Shown: piece by piece, positions 16,237 through 24,408 of the stretch
Position numbering within the stretch: position 1 is the stretch's first letter
Layout: each line of letters begins with the position of its first letter
Source: Pseudomonas gingeri
GTDB taxonomy: Bacteria; Pseudomonadota; Gammaproteobacteria; Pseudomonadales; Pseudomonadaceae
DNA length: 37,796 nt
Assembly (NCBI RefSeq): GCF_013386165.1
Contig: NZ_JACAOS010000035.1
Location: 1-37,796, forward strand
Direction of reading: 5' to 3'
Position numbers and translations under genes: made by a program
The notes under the pieces: model-generated
What the model was told of the DNA's origin: nothing
The model's database searches: none
What the model saw: the letters and a program-made list of their open reading frames with translations, nothing else

Positions 16237-16414
16237 TCTGGTATTGACCGACTTGCTGAGGCGCTGGCGCTCTCGCTCGAAACGCAATGAGGCTCCATAA
16301 GGGTCGGTTTCTTGGGCAAGTGATGCTGGCGATGGTTGAGTCATTGGGCTGCCTCCTGACAGTGCTAAATACAGGATGCGCCTGATCAATGGGTGTTATA
16401 AATCTTAAACATTA

Positions 16415-16430
16415 AACCTTAACGTTTAGG
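16415..16430. promoter_or_regulatory. Small dyad just upstream of the LysR gene
   Basis: TAAAC-CTTAAC-GTTTA, 5-bp arms, 11 bp before the LysR ATG. A possible autoregulatory site; short enough to be chance. Confidence 0.3.
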
Positions 16431-16441
16431 ATTGTTCACCT

Positions 16442-17350
16442 ATGGCAAAGAATGCACCGCTCACCCAGGTCAGCGATTTTGACCTGCGACTTTTACGACT
16501 CTTCAAAACGGTGGTGCAGTGCGGCAGTTTTTCCGCGGCGGAAACGGCCCTGGGCATCAGCCGGTCGGCCATCAGCGTGCACATGGCCGATCTGGAAAAA
16601 CGTTTGGGGGTTCGCTTGTGCCAAAGGGGGCGTGCAGGCTTTGCGTTGACAGACGAGGGTCGTGAGGTGCTCCGTTCCGCAGAAGCGGTACTGGTCGCCA
16701 TCGAGGGATTTCGTACCGAGGTGAATCAACTCCACAGTGAGCTGCGTGGAGATCTCAATATCGGCGTCATGAACAACCTGGTAACCCAGCCAAAGATGCG
16801 GATTACCAAGGCGCTCAAATCACTGCGGGCACAGGGTGACGTCACTGTGAACCTGAGTATGACCACGCCAGGGGAGATTGAGCGGGGCTTGCTTGATGGG
16901 CGACTTCATGTCGGCGTGATTCCGTTGATAACCCCGCTATCCGGGCTTGAATACGGCTCGCTCTACGAGGAACGATCATTTCTGTATTGCAGCAATGAGC
17001 ATGCACTTTTCAGTCGCGCCGGCCAGTTGTCGCCGAATGATTTGCGAGACATGGACGCGGTTGTCCCCAGTTTTCGCATGACTGCCGAGGCGATAGGGCT
17101 CCACCATTTGCTCCACTGCGTTGCTACCGCGACCGACCGTGAAGGCATTGCTTTTCTGATCCTGACCGGAAGCTTTATCGGGTTTCTGCCTGATCACTAC
17201 GCGGACACGTGGGTTGAGAAAGGGCAGATGGCCGCGATCAGCCCTGAGCGGTTTTCCTTCGAGGCCCCGATTGCGGTTGTGACAGCTAAAAACCGCCGCC
17301 CGAGCCTGATTCTCGACCATTTCATGCACGCCGTGCAGCAGACAAGCTGA
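16442..17350 (+). CDS. LysR-family transcriptional regulator
   Basis: A 302-residue regulator with the N-terminal winged helix-turn-helix (residues about 12-70; FSAAETALGISRSAISVHMADLEKRLGVRL) and a C-terminal periplasmic-binding-like effector domain from about residue 95. It lies divergent from the symporter gene and directly upstream of the amino-acid importer operon. A LysR-box-like dyad is in the divergent region. It may regulate the symporter, the importer operon, or both; the effector is not evident. Confidence 0.88.
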   Translation: MAKNAPLTQVSDFDLRLLRLFKTVVQCGSFSAAETALGISRSAISVHMADLEKRLGVRLCQRGRAGFALTDEGREVLRSAEAVLVAIEGFRTEVNQLHSELRGDLNIGVMNNLVTQPKMRITKALKSLRAQGDVTVNLSMTTPGEIERGLLDGRLHVGVIPLITPLSGLEYGSLYEERSFLYCSNEHALFSRAGQLSPNDLRDMDAVVPSFRMTAEAIGLHHLLHCVATATDREGIAFLILTGSFIGFLPDHYADTWVEKGQMAAISPERFSFEAPIAVVTAKNRRPSLILDHFMHAVQQTS

Positions 17351-17418
17351 CGCGCTGGGTACCTGCGGGCGGTGCTTCGACCGCTCGGTCACCTTCTCCA
17401 AATATTCCAGAAATCCTG

Positions 17419-17446
17419 TTGACAGACCAATTCGTTCAAACATAGT
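17419..17446 (+). promoter_or_regulatory. Putative promoter of the amino-acid importer operon
   Basis: TTGACA (17419-17424) and CATAGT (17441-17446) with a 16-bp spacer, about 90 bp before the binding-protein ATG. The leader otherwise shows no clear structure. Confidence 0.45.
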
Positions 17447-17534
17447 CTGCATACAGCGCTGCACACATGACGGCGCACACGCTTCCACGTTTTGACCTTT
17501 CTGCCTAAAACAACTACATATCGGTGAGGTTCAC

Positions 17535-18380
17535 ATGGCTCGTTTATTCTCTCGCTCCGTCCGAAATATGTTTCTTTGTGCAGCCGCCACCGGCGCGCTT
17601 CTGAGCCAGGCTACCGCCCAGGCAGCCGATGCCACGTTATGGCAAGGTGTTCAGAAGGCCGGTGTCTTACGTTGTGGTGCCGCTGTCGCTGCCCCTTACG
17701 TCATGCGTGACGCCCGCTCGGGGCAATACAGTGGTTACTTCGTTGATCTTTGCCGCGACTTTGGAGAGAAGGTCCTGAAGGTTAAAGTCGAGTTCGTTGA
17801 TACCAACTGGGACAATTTGGTAGCGGGACTTCAGGGGGGTAAATGGGACATGGCGATGGCCTTGAACCAAACGCCTGAACGCGCCATGGCTGTCACGTTC
17901 TCCGTGCCGGCCACTGACTACCAGATCTCGCTGCTGACCAATAAGGACAATCCCAAATTTGCCAGCGCGGGAAGCGCGATAGCGGACTATGACAAGCCGG
18001 GTGTTTCTTTCGCGGTCATGTCAGGTACGGCAGCGGACAAGGCCATCAGTGCCGTCGTCAAACAAGGCTCGGTGATGCGCCTGCCAGGTATGGATGAAAC
18101 ACGTCTGGCCGTGATGTCCCATCGTGCAGATGTACTGGTCGACGCCAGCGACACCAATCATTTGTTTGCTATTGCCAACCCTGACTGGACCAAGGAAATT
18201 CTGCCGGTCCCGGCTCTGGCCAAACAAGGTGTGGCGTTTGGCATCAATCGCGATGCAGCGCCCTCCGACCTGCAAGTGCTGAACATCTATCTGACTCAGC
18301 GGCGTGAAACCGGTGAGATCGCGGCGTTGGTCGACAAGGCCTCTGCACTCGCGAACGCGGAAAACAAAAACGCCAAGTAA
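17535..18380 (+). CDS. Polar amino-acid ABC transporter substrate-binding protein
   Basis: Periplasmic binding protein of family 3, 281 residues, with a signal peptide ending near AQA-AD at about residue 31. Features: GVLRCGAAVAAPYVMRD after the signal, GYFVDLCRDF, and the WDNLVAGLQGGKWDMAMALNQTPERA stretch typical of glutamate/histidine/opine-type binding proteins. The ATG follows a GTGAGG site. It heads an operon of ATPase and two permeases and then hydroxyproline-type enzymes, so hydroxyproline or a related imino acid is the probable ligand (inference from context). Confidence 0.87.
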   Translation: MARLFSRSVRNMFLCAAATGALLSQATAQAADATLWQGVQKAGVLRCGAAVAAPYVMRDARSGQYSGYFVDLCRDFGEKVLKVKVEFVDTNWDNLVAGLQGGKWDMAMALNQTPERAMAVTFSVPATDYQISLLTNKDNPKFASAGSAIADYDKPGVSFAVMSGTAADKAISAVVKQGSVMRLPGMDETRLAVMSHRADVLVDASDTNHLFAIANPDWTKEILPVPALAKQGVAFGINRDAAPSDLQVLNIYLTQRRETGEIAALVDKASALANAENKNAK

Positions 18381-18397
18381 CTCCTAGTCAGAATCCC

Positions 18398-18422
18398 GAG
18401 AGCGGCCGCGATTGCCGCTCTC
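18398..18422 (+). other. Intercistronic hairpin after the amino-acid binding-protein gene
   Basis: GAGAGCGGC and GCCGCTCTC form a perfect 9-bp stem with a 7-base loop, 18 bases after the binding-protein stop and 14 before the ATPase start. No T-run. Same placement as the hairpin at 12568-12614. Confidence 0.65.
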
Positions 18423-18435
18423 CTGGAGACCCCTT

Positions 18436-19260
18436 ATGAAAGCTTCTTTAGCGGTGGCCACCCAGCCACAGGCTTCGTTCATCCCGAATTCGGCTGGTTC
18501 TGATTTCATTCAACTGCGTGACGTTTACAAAACGTACGGTGAAGGGTTGGTGGTCATGGACCACCTAGATCTCGACATGCGCGCCGATGATCGGTTGGTC
18601 ATCATAGGCCCGAGCGGCAGCGGCAAGAGTTCGCTGTTGCGAGTCATGATGGGCCTGGAAAGTATTCAGGGCGGCACTATCAGTTTTCAGGGCAAGCCTT
18701 ACATAGACGGTAACTCCAGAAAGAGCCGTGGCAAGCCGCTCGACTCGGGCCTGCAAACTCAAGTGGGGATGGTTTTTCAGCATTACACCCTATTCCCGCA
18801 TCTTTCGGTTCTGAGCAACCTCATTCTGGCACCTATGAAGGTTCATGGGCTTTCCAAGGCCCAGGCCACCGCGAAGGCCCGGGTCTTTCTGGCCCGGCTT
18901 GGCCTGGAAAGCAAGCTGAACGCTTACCCCAGCCAGCTTTCTGGCGGACAGAAGCAACGTGTCGCTATTGCTCGCGCGTTGATGCTGGAACCCAAGTTGA
19001 TGTTGTTCGATGAAGTGACATCAGCACTTGACCCGGAAATGGTCACGGAAGTGCAGAGCGTGATGATGCAATTGGCAGAGGAAAAGATGGCCATGATCAT
19101 CGTCACCCACGATATGCACTTCGCGAAGAACATCGCTTCACGGGTCGTGTTTTGTGCCAACGGCAAGGTCGTCGAGCAAGGTCCGCCCAGTCAGATATTC
19201 ACTCAACCAAAGGAGCCGCGAACCCGCGAGTTCCTGGAAAAAGTGCTGCATCTGGACTGA
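18436..19260 (+). CDS. Polar amino-acid ABC transporter ATP-binding protein
   Basis: Cytoplasmic ATPase, 274 residues. Walker A GPSGSGKSS at 58-66, Q-loop VFQHYTLFPH, signature LSGGQKQRVAIARAL and Walker B LMLFDEVTSALDPE are all intact, as in GlnQ/HisP proteins. It has an N-terminal tail about 24 residues longer than usual. The ATG at 18436 has a GGAG site; an upstream in-frame ATG lies within the hairpin. The next permease follows after 10 bases. Confidence 0.9.
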   Translation: MKASLAVATQPQASFIPNSAGSDFIQLRDVYKTYGEGLVVMDHLDLDMRADDRLVIIGPSGSGKSSLLRVMMGLESIQGGTISFQGKPYIDGNSRKSRGKPLDSGLQTQVGMVFQHYTLFPHLSVLSNLILAPMKVHGLSKAQATAKARVFLARLGLESKLNAYPSQLSGGQKQRVAIARALMLEPKLMLFDEVTSALDPEMVTEVQSVMMQLAEEKMAMIIVTHDMHFAKNIASRVVFCANGKVVEQGPPSQIFTQPKEPRTREFLEKVLHLD

Positions 19261-19270
19261 GGGGACGGCC

Positions 19271-19942
19271 ATGAACTATCAATTCGATTTTCACTTCCTC
19301 ACGGGCAATTTTGGCGCGTTGGGCGACGGCCTGAAAGTCACTTTGCAACTCGCACTGATCTCCAACGTAGTAGGCCTGATACTGGGCTTTGGCCTGTGTC
19401 TGTTGACGTTGAGCCGCTGGTTTTTCATTCGTTGGCCCGCTCAGCTTTTTATCGAGTTCTTTCGATGCACCCCGGCACTGCTGCAAATTGTCTGGTTCTT
19501 CTACTGCGTGCCGATGCTTTTCAATGTCTTCATCGACCCCATCACCATGGGCGTGTTGGCACTGGGACTCAACCTCACCGCATTCAATGCAGAGGCCTAC
19601 CGGGCTGGCGTACAGGCCGTACCGCGCGAGCATCTTGATGCCTGCGTCGCACTGGGCTTGCGTCCCTGGCAGCGCACGCTTTACGTGGTTTTACCCCAGG
19701 CAATGCGCAGTGCATTACCCGTACTGATGACCAATGGCATCGGCATTCTCCAGCAGAGTGCGCTGGTTGCCGTCGTAGCGGTTGCGGACCTGATGTACGT
19801 CGGCAAGAGCATTGCTACCGAGGCCTATCGTCCGCTTGAAACCTATTCGTTGATTGTCCTGATCTACTTCGCCATGTCGCTGCCTATCGCGCAATTGGTG
19901 CAGTGGCTTGAGCGCCGTCAGGACGTCGCGCACGCGCGCTAA
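19271..19942 (+). CDS. Polar amino-acid ABC transporter permease 1
   Basis: Inner-membrane permease of the HisM/GlnP type, 223 residues with about five membrane segments. The conserved ECF..TP..LQ motif appears as FIEFFRCTPALLQIVWFFY, and the EAA-like loop as HLDACVALGLRPWQRTLYVVLPQAMRSALP. The ATG at 19271 follows a GGGGAC stretch. It is 10 bases from both neighbours, so the operon is tight. Confidence 0.88.
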   Translation: MNYQFDFHFLTGNFGALGDGLKVTLQLALISNVVGLILGFGLCLLTLSRWFFIRWPAQLFIEFFRCTPALLQIVWFFYCVPMLFNVFIDPITMGVLALGLNLTAFNAEAYRAGVQAVPREHLDACVALGLRPWQRTLYVVLPQAMRSALPVLMTNGIGILQQSALVAVVAVADLMYVGKSIATEAYRPLETYSLIVLIYFAMSLPIAQLVQWLERRQDVAHAR

Positions 19943-19952
19943 GGAGCACATC

Positions 19953-20618
19953 ATGCAACTCGATTTCACGGTGGTCCTTTCTTACTGGCAGGTGTTGGCC
20001 AAAGGTCTGGCATTAACCCTGGCCTTCACCATGGGCTGCGCTTTGCTGGGCAGCGTGCTGGGTTTTTTGCTGAGCCTGCTGCGTTTGTCCAGGAGCGCCT
20101 TTGTTCGCGTGCCAACGGGCCTTTATGTGGAGCTGTTTCGTGGCACGCCGTTGCTGATTCAATTGTTCTGGATTTTCTTCTGCCTGCCCGTTGTGTTCGG
20201 CATATCGACCCCGCCGTATGTTTCGGTGGTCATAGCGCTGACCTTATACATGACGGCCATCACCAGTGAGACTTTTCGCGGCGCGCTCAAATCCATTCCC
20301 AGCGAGCAGCACGACGCATGCACGGCACTGGGGGTGGCGAAGTGGAACAAGGTTCTCTACGTCATCTTCCCTCAAGCGCTGTTGAGGGCCATTCCGCCAC
20401 TGCTCTCCAACGTCGTCAGCCTTTTCAAGGAAAGCGCGCTGATCTCGTCGGTCGGCATCGCTGACCTCATGTTTGTGGGGCAGAACATTTCCAACAGCAC
20501 TGCACGGCCTGTCGAGTTCCTGACGGCCGTCGCCGTGATCTATTTCCTTGTTGCGTTCCCTCTGACCCGGCTGGTCGGCGTGATCGAAACTCGGATGCTC
20601 AGACGCTACGCGTATTAA
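19953..20618 (+). CDS. Polar amino-acid ABC transporter permease 2
   Basis: The second permease, 221 residues, paralogous to the first. VELFRGTPLLIQLFWIFF and the loop HDACTALGVAKWNKVLYVIFPQALLRAIPPLL are diagnostic of the family. A perfect AAGGAG site precedes the ATG at 19953. The stop is followed after 21 bases by the DapA-family gene, linking uptake to catabolism in one transcript. Confidence 0.88.
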   Translation: MQLDFTVVLSYWQVLAKGLALTLAFTMGCALLGSVLGFLLSLLRLSRSAFVRVPTGLYVELFRGTPLLIQLFWIFFCLPVVFGISTPPYVSVVIALTLYMTAITSETFRGALKSIPSEQHDACTALGVAKWNKVLYVIFPQALLRAIPPLLSNVVSLFKESALISSVGIADLMFVGQNISNSTARPVEFLTAVAVIYFLVAFPLTRLVGVIETRMLRRYAY

Positions 20619-20639
20619 CTCACTACATTGGAGAATTCC

Positions 20640-21521
20640 ATGCTGCGACTCAAAGGCATCATGCCCGCCATCGTCACCCCATTCGACACAAGCGGTGCTA
20701 TTGATTACGACGTCCTGACTTCGTTGGTCGAGTTTCAACTCGATCAAGGTGTCAGCGGTATCGTTCCGCTGGGCTCGACCGGCGAGTACTACGCACTGAC
20801 CAACGACGAGCGCCGCAAGGTGATGTTGACGGTCCGTGAAGTGGTGGCTGGCCGCGCCACCTTGATTGCCGGTGCCAACGGTTCTTGTACCCGTGAGGTT
20901 ATCGAGCAGGTCAAACAGGCCCGTGACTGCGGTTACGACAACGTGTTGATCGCTCCGCCTTACTATGCAATTCCTACTCAGGATGAGCTGATAGGTCACT
21001 ACCAGGCACTGTTGGAAGCGGTGCCCGATGTCAACGTCGTGCTCTACAACTACCCGGTGCGTACCAACGTTGAAGTCGGTTACAGCGTGCTCGATGCGCT
21101 CAAGGATCACGACCGCGTCATCGCGATCAAGGAAAGCGCCGGTAACTTGCTGCGTGCTGTGGAAATCGGCGAGAAATACAAGGGCAAGATCGATCTGTCC
21201 TGTGGCTCCGATGACCAAGCGTTGGATTTCTTCCTGTGGGGTGCGACCAGCTGGATTTGCGCACCTGCCAACTTCCTTTCGCCGCAAATCGTATCGTTCT
21301 ACAACAAATACACCACCGGTGATCTGTCCGGGGCCCAGGATATCGTTCGCTCGATGTTCCCCCTGATGAATAATCTGGAGAGCGGTAAATTTATTCAGAA
21401 AGTGAAATACGGCTGTGAACTGGCAGGGTTCAATGTGGGTGTTGCGCGCATGCCGCTGCTGCCGCTGACACCTGAAGAAAAAACCGAATTCCGCAACGAA
21501 TTTGAAAAGCTCCAGGGGTAA
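20640..21521 (+). CDS. DapA-family lyase, probable pyrroline-4-hydroxy-2-carboxylate deaminase (LhpC-like)
   Basis: A class I Schiff-base enzyme of 293 residues. The substrate-carboxylate motif GSTGE is at 45-49, the catalytic tyrosine in LYNYP is Tyr136 and the Schiff-base lysine in AIKESAG is Lys164. In hydroxyproline catabolism this family turns 1-pyrroline-4-hydroxy-2-carboxylate into 2-oxoglutarate semialdehyde plus ammonia; the adjacent D-amino-acid dehydrogenase, aldehyde dehydrogenase and epimerase fit that route. A dihydrodipicolinate synthase or sugar-acid aldolase is less likely from context. The ATG at 20640 (GGAG site) is preferred over a TTG four codons upstream. Confidence 0.82.
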   Translation: MLRLKGIMPAIVTPFDTSGAIDYDVLTSLVEFQLDQGVSGIVPLGSTGEYYALTNDERRKVMLTVREVVAGRATLIAGANGSCTREVIEQVKQARDCGYDNVLIAPPYYAIPTQDELIGHYQALLEAVPDVNVVLYNYPVRTNVEVGYSVLDALKDHDRVIAIKESAGNLLRAVEIGEKYKGKIDLSCGSDDQALDFFLWGATSWICAPANFLSPQIVSFYNKYTTGDLSGAQDIVRSMFPLMNNLESGKFIQKVKYGCELAGFNVGVARMPLLPLTPEEKTEFRNEFEKLQG

Positions 21522-21530
21522 TACCTTGAT

Positions 21531-21557
21531 CGCATCGGCCTCACGCGGGCCGGTGCG
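21531..21557 (+). other. Intercistronic hairpin after the DapA-family gene
   Basis: CGCATCGGCC and GGCCGGTGCG pair over 10 positions (one T-G wobble) around a 7-base loop, 9 bases after the stop. No T-run; probably an mRNA-stability or attenuation element within the operon. Confidence 0.5.
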
Positions 21558-21620
21558 GCTAAGCGGTTCTGCCGAGTGAATGGATATTCGAAGATCGTGC
21601 GTTATAGAGAGAGACATTTT

Positions 21621-22907
21621 ATGACCCTAACGCAATCACCCCTCCAGGCACAGGGACCGCGTCAGACCGCCGTCGTCATCGGTGGCGGTATTGTCGGTGT
21701 TTGTTGTGCCCTGTATCTCCAACGCGACGGTTATCAGGTCACCCTGATCGATCCTGAGGCGCCTGGCGACAGCACCGCCAAGTGGAGTTGCGGGCAGATG
21801 GCGGTGAGTGAGGTCATCCCATTATCCAAGCCTGGGATACTCAAAAAGGTGCCTGGGTGGTTACTCGACCAAAAGGGGCCTCTGGCATTTCGGCCAAGTG
21901 CGCTGCCGGGAATCCTACCCTGGTTTCTTCGATTCGTTGCCTGTGCCAGACACTCGCGTATCGAAGAAATAGCCAACGAAATGGCCACGCTTACCCACCA
22001 TGTCTATGAAGACTATGCGCCTCTGCTGGCCGCTTGCCCTGACCAGACACTGATGGGTGAAAGACCCATCATTGAAGTGTTCGACACCGCCGCTGGCCTG
22101 GAACAGGAAGGTCCACACATGGCGTTGCGCCGCGAGCTCGGGTTCAAGTCCGAGGTGCTGGATGGCCGTGCTATTGCTGACCTGGAGCCTGCACTGGCAG
22201 GCAAGTTCAGCCACGGGCTGCTGTTTCCAGATTGGCGAGCAGTCAGCGACACCAAAGGGTTTATCGCGGCGTTGACCCAGAGCTTTGTTGATCAGGGTGG
22301 GGTACGGGTTCGGGCTCAGGTCAACAGTATTGATGAAGTCGCTGATCGCGCCAGCGGTGTGACCGATGTGAAAGGTGTCCGTTACCCGGCCGACCACGTC
22401 GTCATTGCCGCAGGCGTTGGTTCAAAGCAGTTTTTTCAACAGACCGGCAGTCAAGTTCCGCTGACGGGTATTGCGGGCTATCAGGTGTTGCTGCCGCATT
22501 CAGGTGTCGACGTTCGCCATTCCGTCATTTATGCCGATGGCGGTTTTTGCTTCGCACCGATGACCCGCGGATTGCAAATTGGCGGAACCATCGAGTTTTC
22601 CGGCCCGAACGCAGCGCCCAATTTCAAGCGTGCCGACATCATCCTGGAGAAAGCCCGTAAGGTCCTGCCCCAGTTGAAGCTGGATGACATCGAGTATGGC
22701 GTTGGTTACCGGCCATTTCTTCCGGACACCAAACCGGTCATTGATCGCAGTGCGCGCTTGAAGAATGTCTTCCTCGCCTTCGGTCATGGGCAGTTAGGCC
22801 TGACCCTCGGCGCGACAACCGGGCGGCTCATCAGCGATATGGTCGCCGGGCGTAAACCTGCCCAGGATCTGACCCCTTTCAGTGCCAAGCGCTTTGCTTT
22901 CAATTGA
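21621..22907 (+). CDS. FAD-dependent D-amino-acid dehydrogenase, probable D-hydroxyproline dehydrogenase
   Basis: A DadA/DAO-family flavoprotein of 428 residues. The FAD Rossmann motif GGGIVG is at 21-26 with an acidic residue ending the second strand (VTLIDPE); the C-terminal GHGQLGLTLGATTG is the flavin-contacting stretch of DadA-type enzymes. In this setting it would oxidise cis-4-hydroxy-D-proline (the epimerase product) to the pyrroline used by the DapA-family enzyme. A single-polypeptide form such as this passes electrons to the respiratory chain. The ATG at 21621 has a weak purine-rich GAGAGAGA site. Confidence 0.83.
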   Translation: MTLTQSPLQAQGPRQTAVVIGGGIVGVCCALYLQRDGYQVTLIDPEAPGDSTAKWSCGQMAVSEVIPLSKPGILKKVPGWLLDQKGPLAFRPSALPGILPWFLRFVACARHSRIEEIANEMATLTHHVYEDYAPLLAACPDQTLMGERPIIEVFDTAAGLEQEGPHMALRRELGFKSEVLDGRAIADLEPALAGKFSHGLLFPDWRAVSDTKGFIAALTQSFVDQGGVRVRAQVNSIDEVADRASGVTDVKGVRYPADHVVIAAGVGSKQFFQQTGSQVPLTGIAGYQVLLPHSGVDVRHSVIYADGGFCFAPMTRGLQIGGTIEFSGPNAAPNFKRADIILEKARKVLPQLKLDDIEYGVGYRPFLPDTKPVIDRSARLKNVFLAFGHGQLGLTLGATTGRLISDMVAGRKPAQDLTPFSAKRFAFN

Positions 22908-22915
22908 GATCAATC

Positions 22916-24397
22916 ATGAAATCCTACGACTCGCTCTATATCGACGGACACTGGGTAAAGCCTGCGCAAGGCGGAAGTTTCGAGACCCTGGACCCCAGTA
23001 ATGAATCAGTGATTACTCGTGTCGCTGCTGCGACAGCTGAAGACATTGATGTTGCAGTCAAAGCCGCTCGTCGAGCGTTCGACGACGGTCCCTGGCCACA
23101 CATGAGTGGGGCGCAACGCGCTGAAGTGCTGCGTCGTATCGCGGCCGGCATTCGCGACCGCCAACAGGTGCTCGCCGAACTTGAAGTGCGTGATAACGGT
23201 AAGCCCTTGCCAGAGGCCCTCTGGGACATTGGCGATACCGCTGGCTGTTTCGATTTCTATGCCGATCTGGCTGAAGATCTGGATGATATTCGTGAGCAGC
23301 CCGTTGGGCTGTCAGATGAGCGTTTCAGCTCTGTGGCCCGCAAGGAGCCGGTGGGGGTTGCCGGTGCGATCATTCCCTGGAATTTCCCGATGCTGATGGC
23401 CGCGTGGAAAGTCGCTCCAGCGCTGGCCGCCGGATGCTGCATGATCCTCAAACCTTCGGAACTTACGCCACTCACCGCGCTGGAACTGGCCGATATCTGC
23501 GATCAGGCAGGGCTGCCTGCTGGCGTATTGAACGTGGTCACTGGCCTGGGGCCCGATGCTGGGGCACCTTTGAGCGAGCACCCTGGTATCGACAAGCTGG
23601 CTTTTACGGGCAGTGTCCCCACTGGCGCACGGATCATGCAGGCGGCTGCCCGGGACATCAAAAACATCAGTCTGGAACTGGGTGGGAAATCGCCATTCAT
23701 CATCTTTGACGACAGCGATATTGAGGCCGCCGTCGAGTGGATCATGTTCGGCATTTTCTGGAACCAGGGCGAGGTCTGCTCGGCCACTTCCCGTGTCCTG
23801 GTTCAGCGAGCTCTATACGAGCCGCTATTGGCCCGACTGATTGAGCAGACCCGCAGCCTGAAAATCGGGAGTGGTCTGCAGGACGGTGTTTTGCTGGGTC
23901 CTCTGGTCAGTCGTGGCCAGTACGACAAGGTGCTTGAGGCCATTGCCAAAGGAACAGAGCAGGGCGCGCGACTCCTTTATGGCGGCACCCGTCCAGAGAA
24001 TCAGGATAAAGGTTACTTCCTGACCCCGGCCATCTTTGCGGATGTGCCTGAAGACAGCTGGATCTGGAAGGAAGAGATCTTTGGCCCGGTAGTCTGTGTC
24101 CGTCCATTCGACGACGAAGCCGACGCTCTGCGCAGCGCCAACGACTCGCGCTTCGGTCTTGCGGCAGCGGTGATGTCGAATGATTTGCAAAGGGCCGAGC
24201 GTGTCGCGCGTAAGCTACGGGCCGGTATTGTGTGGATCAACTGCTCCCAGCCTACGTTCACCGAGGCACCCTGGGGCGGATATAAGCAAAGCGGCATTGG
24301 CCGTGAGCTGGGCGAGTGGGGCTTGAATAACTATCTGGAAACCAAGCAAATCACTCGTTATGACAGTCAGCAGCCATGGGGCTGGTACATCAAGTAA
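22916..24397 (+). CDS. Aldehyde dehydrogenase, probable 2-oxoglutarate semialdehyde dehydrogenase
   Basis: NAD(P)-dependent dehydrogenase of 493 residues. Asn156 (PWNF), Glu254 (LELGGKSP) and catalytic Cys288 (NQGEVCSATSR) are all present. The NQGEVCSATSR form resembles betaine/aminoaldehyde dehydrogenases more than classical succinate-semialdehyde types, so sequence alone would not pick the substrate. Context with the DapA-family deaminase points to oxidation of 2-oxoglutarate semialdehyde to 2-oxoglutarate. It starts 8 bases after the flavoprotein stop. Confidence 0.82.
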   Translation: MKSYDSLYIDGHWVKPAQGGSFETLDPSNESVITRVAAATAEDIDVAVKAARRAFDDGPWPHMSGAQRAEVLRRIAAGIRDRQQVLAELEVRDNGKPLPEALWDIGDTAGCFDFYADLAEDLDDIREQPVGLSDERFSSVARKEPVGVAGAIIPWNFPMLMAAWKVAPALAAGCCMILKPSELTPLTALELADICDQAGLPAGVLNVVTGLGPDAGAPLSEHPGIDKLAFTGSVPTGARIMQAAARDIKNISLELGGKSPFIIFDDSDIEAAVEWIMFGIFWNQGEVCSATSRVLVQRALYEPLLARLIEQTRSLKIGSGLQDGVLLGPLVSRGQYDKVLEAIAKGTEQGARLLYGGTRPENQDKGYFLTPAIFADVPEDSWIWKEEIFGPVVCVRPFDDEADALRSANDSRFGLAAAVMSNDLQRAERVARKLRAGIVWINCSQPTFTEAPWGGYKQSGIGRELGEWGLNNYLETKQITRYDSQQPWGWYIK

Positions 24398-24408
24398 AGG
24401 AGGCTGAC

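Larger units (their letters stand above)
16135..16441. other. 307-base divergent intergenic region (symporter / LysR)
   Basis: No gene. It holds the compound dyad at 16200-16236 followed by another GGTATTG at 16240-16246, AT-rich sequence toward the symporter, and a possible TATAAAT (16399-16405) plus the 16415-16430 dyad before the LysR gene. Confidence 0.6.

Noticed and set aside
20244..21617. 457-codon open frame antisense to the permease and DapA-family genes
   Set aside because: No ribosome site or recognisable domain; overlaps well-supported genes on the other strand.
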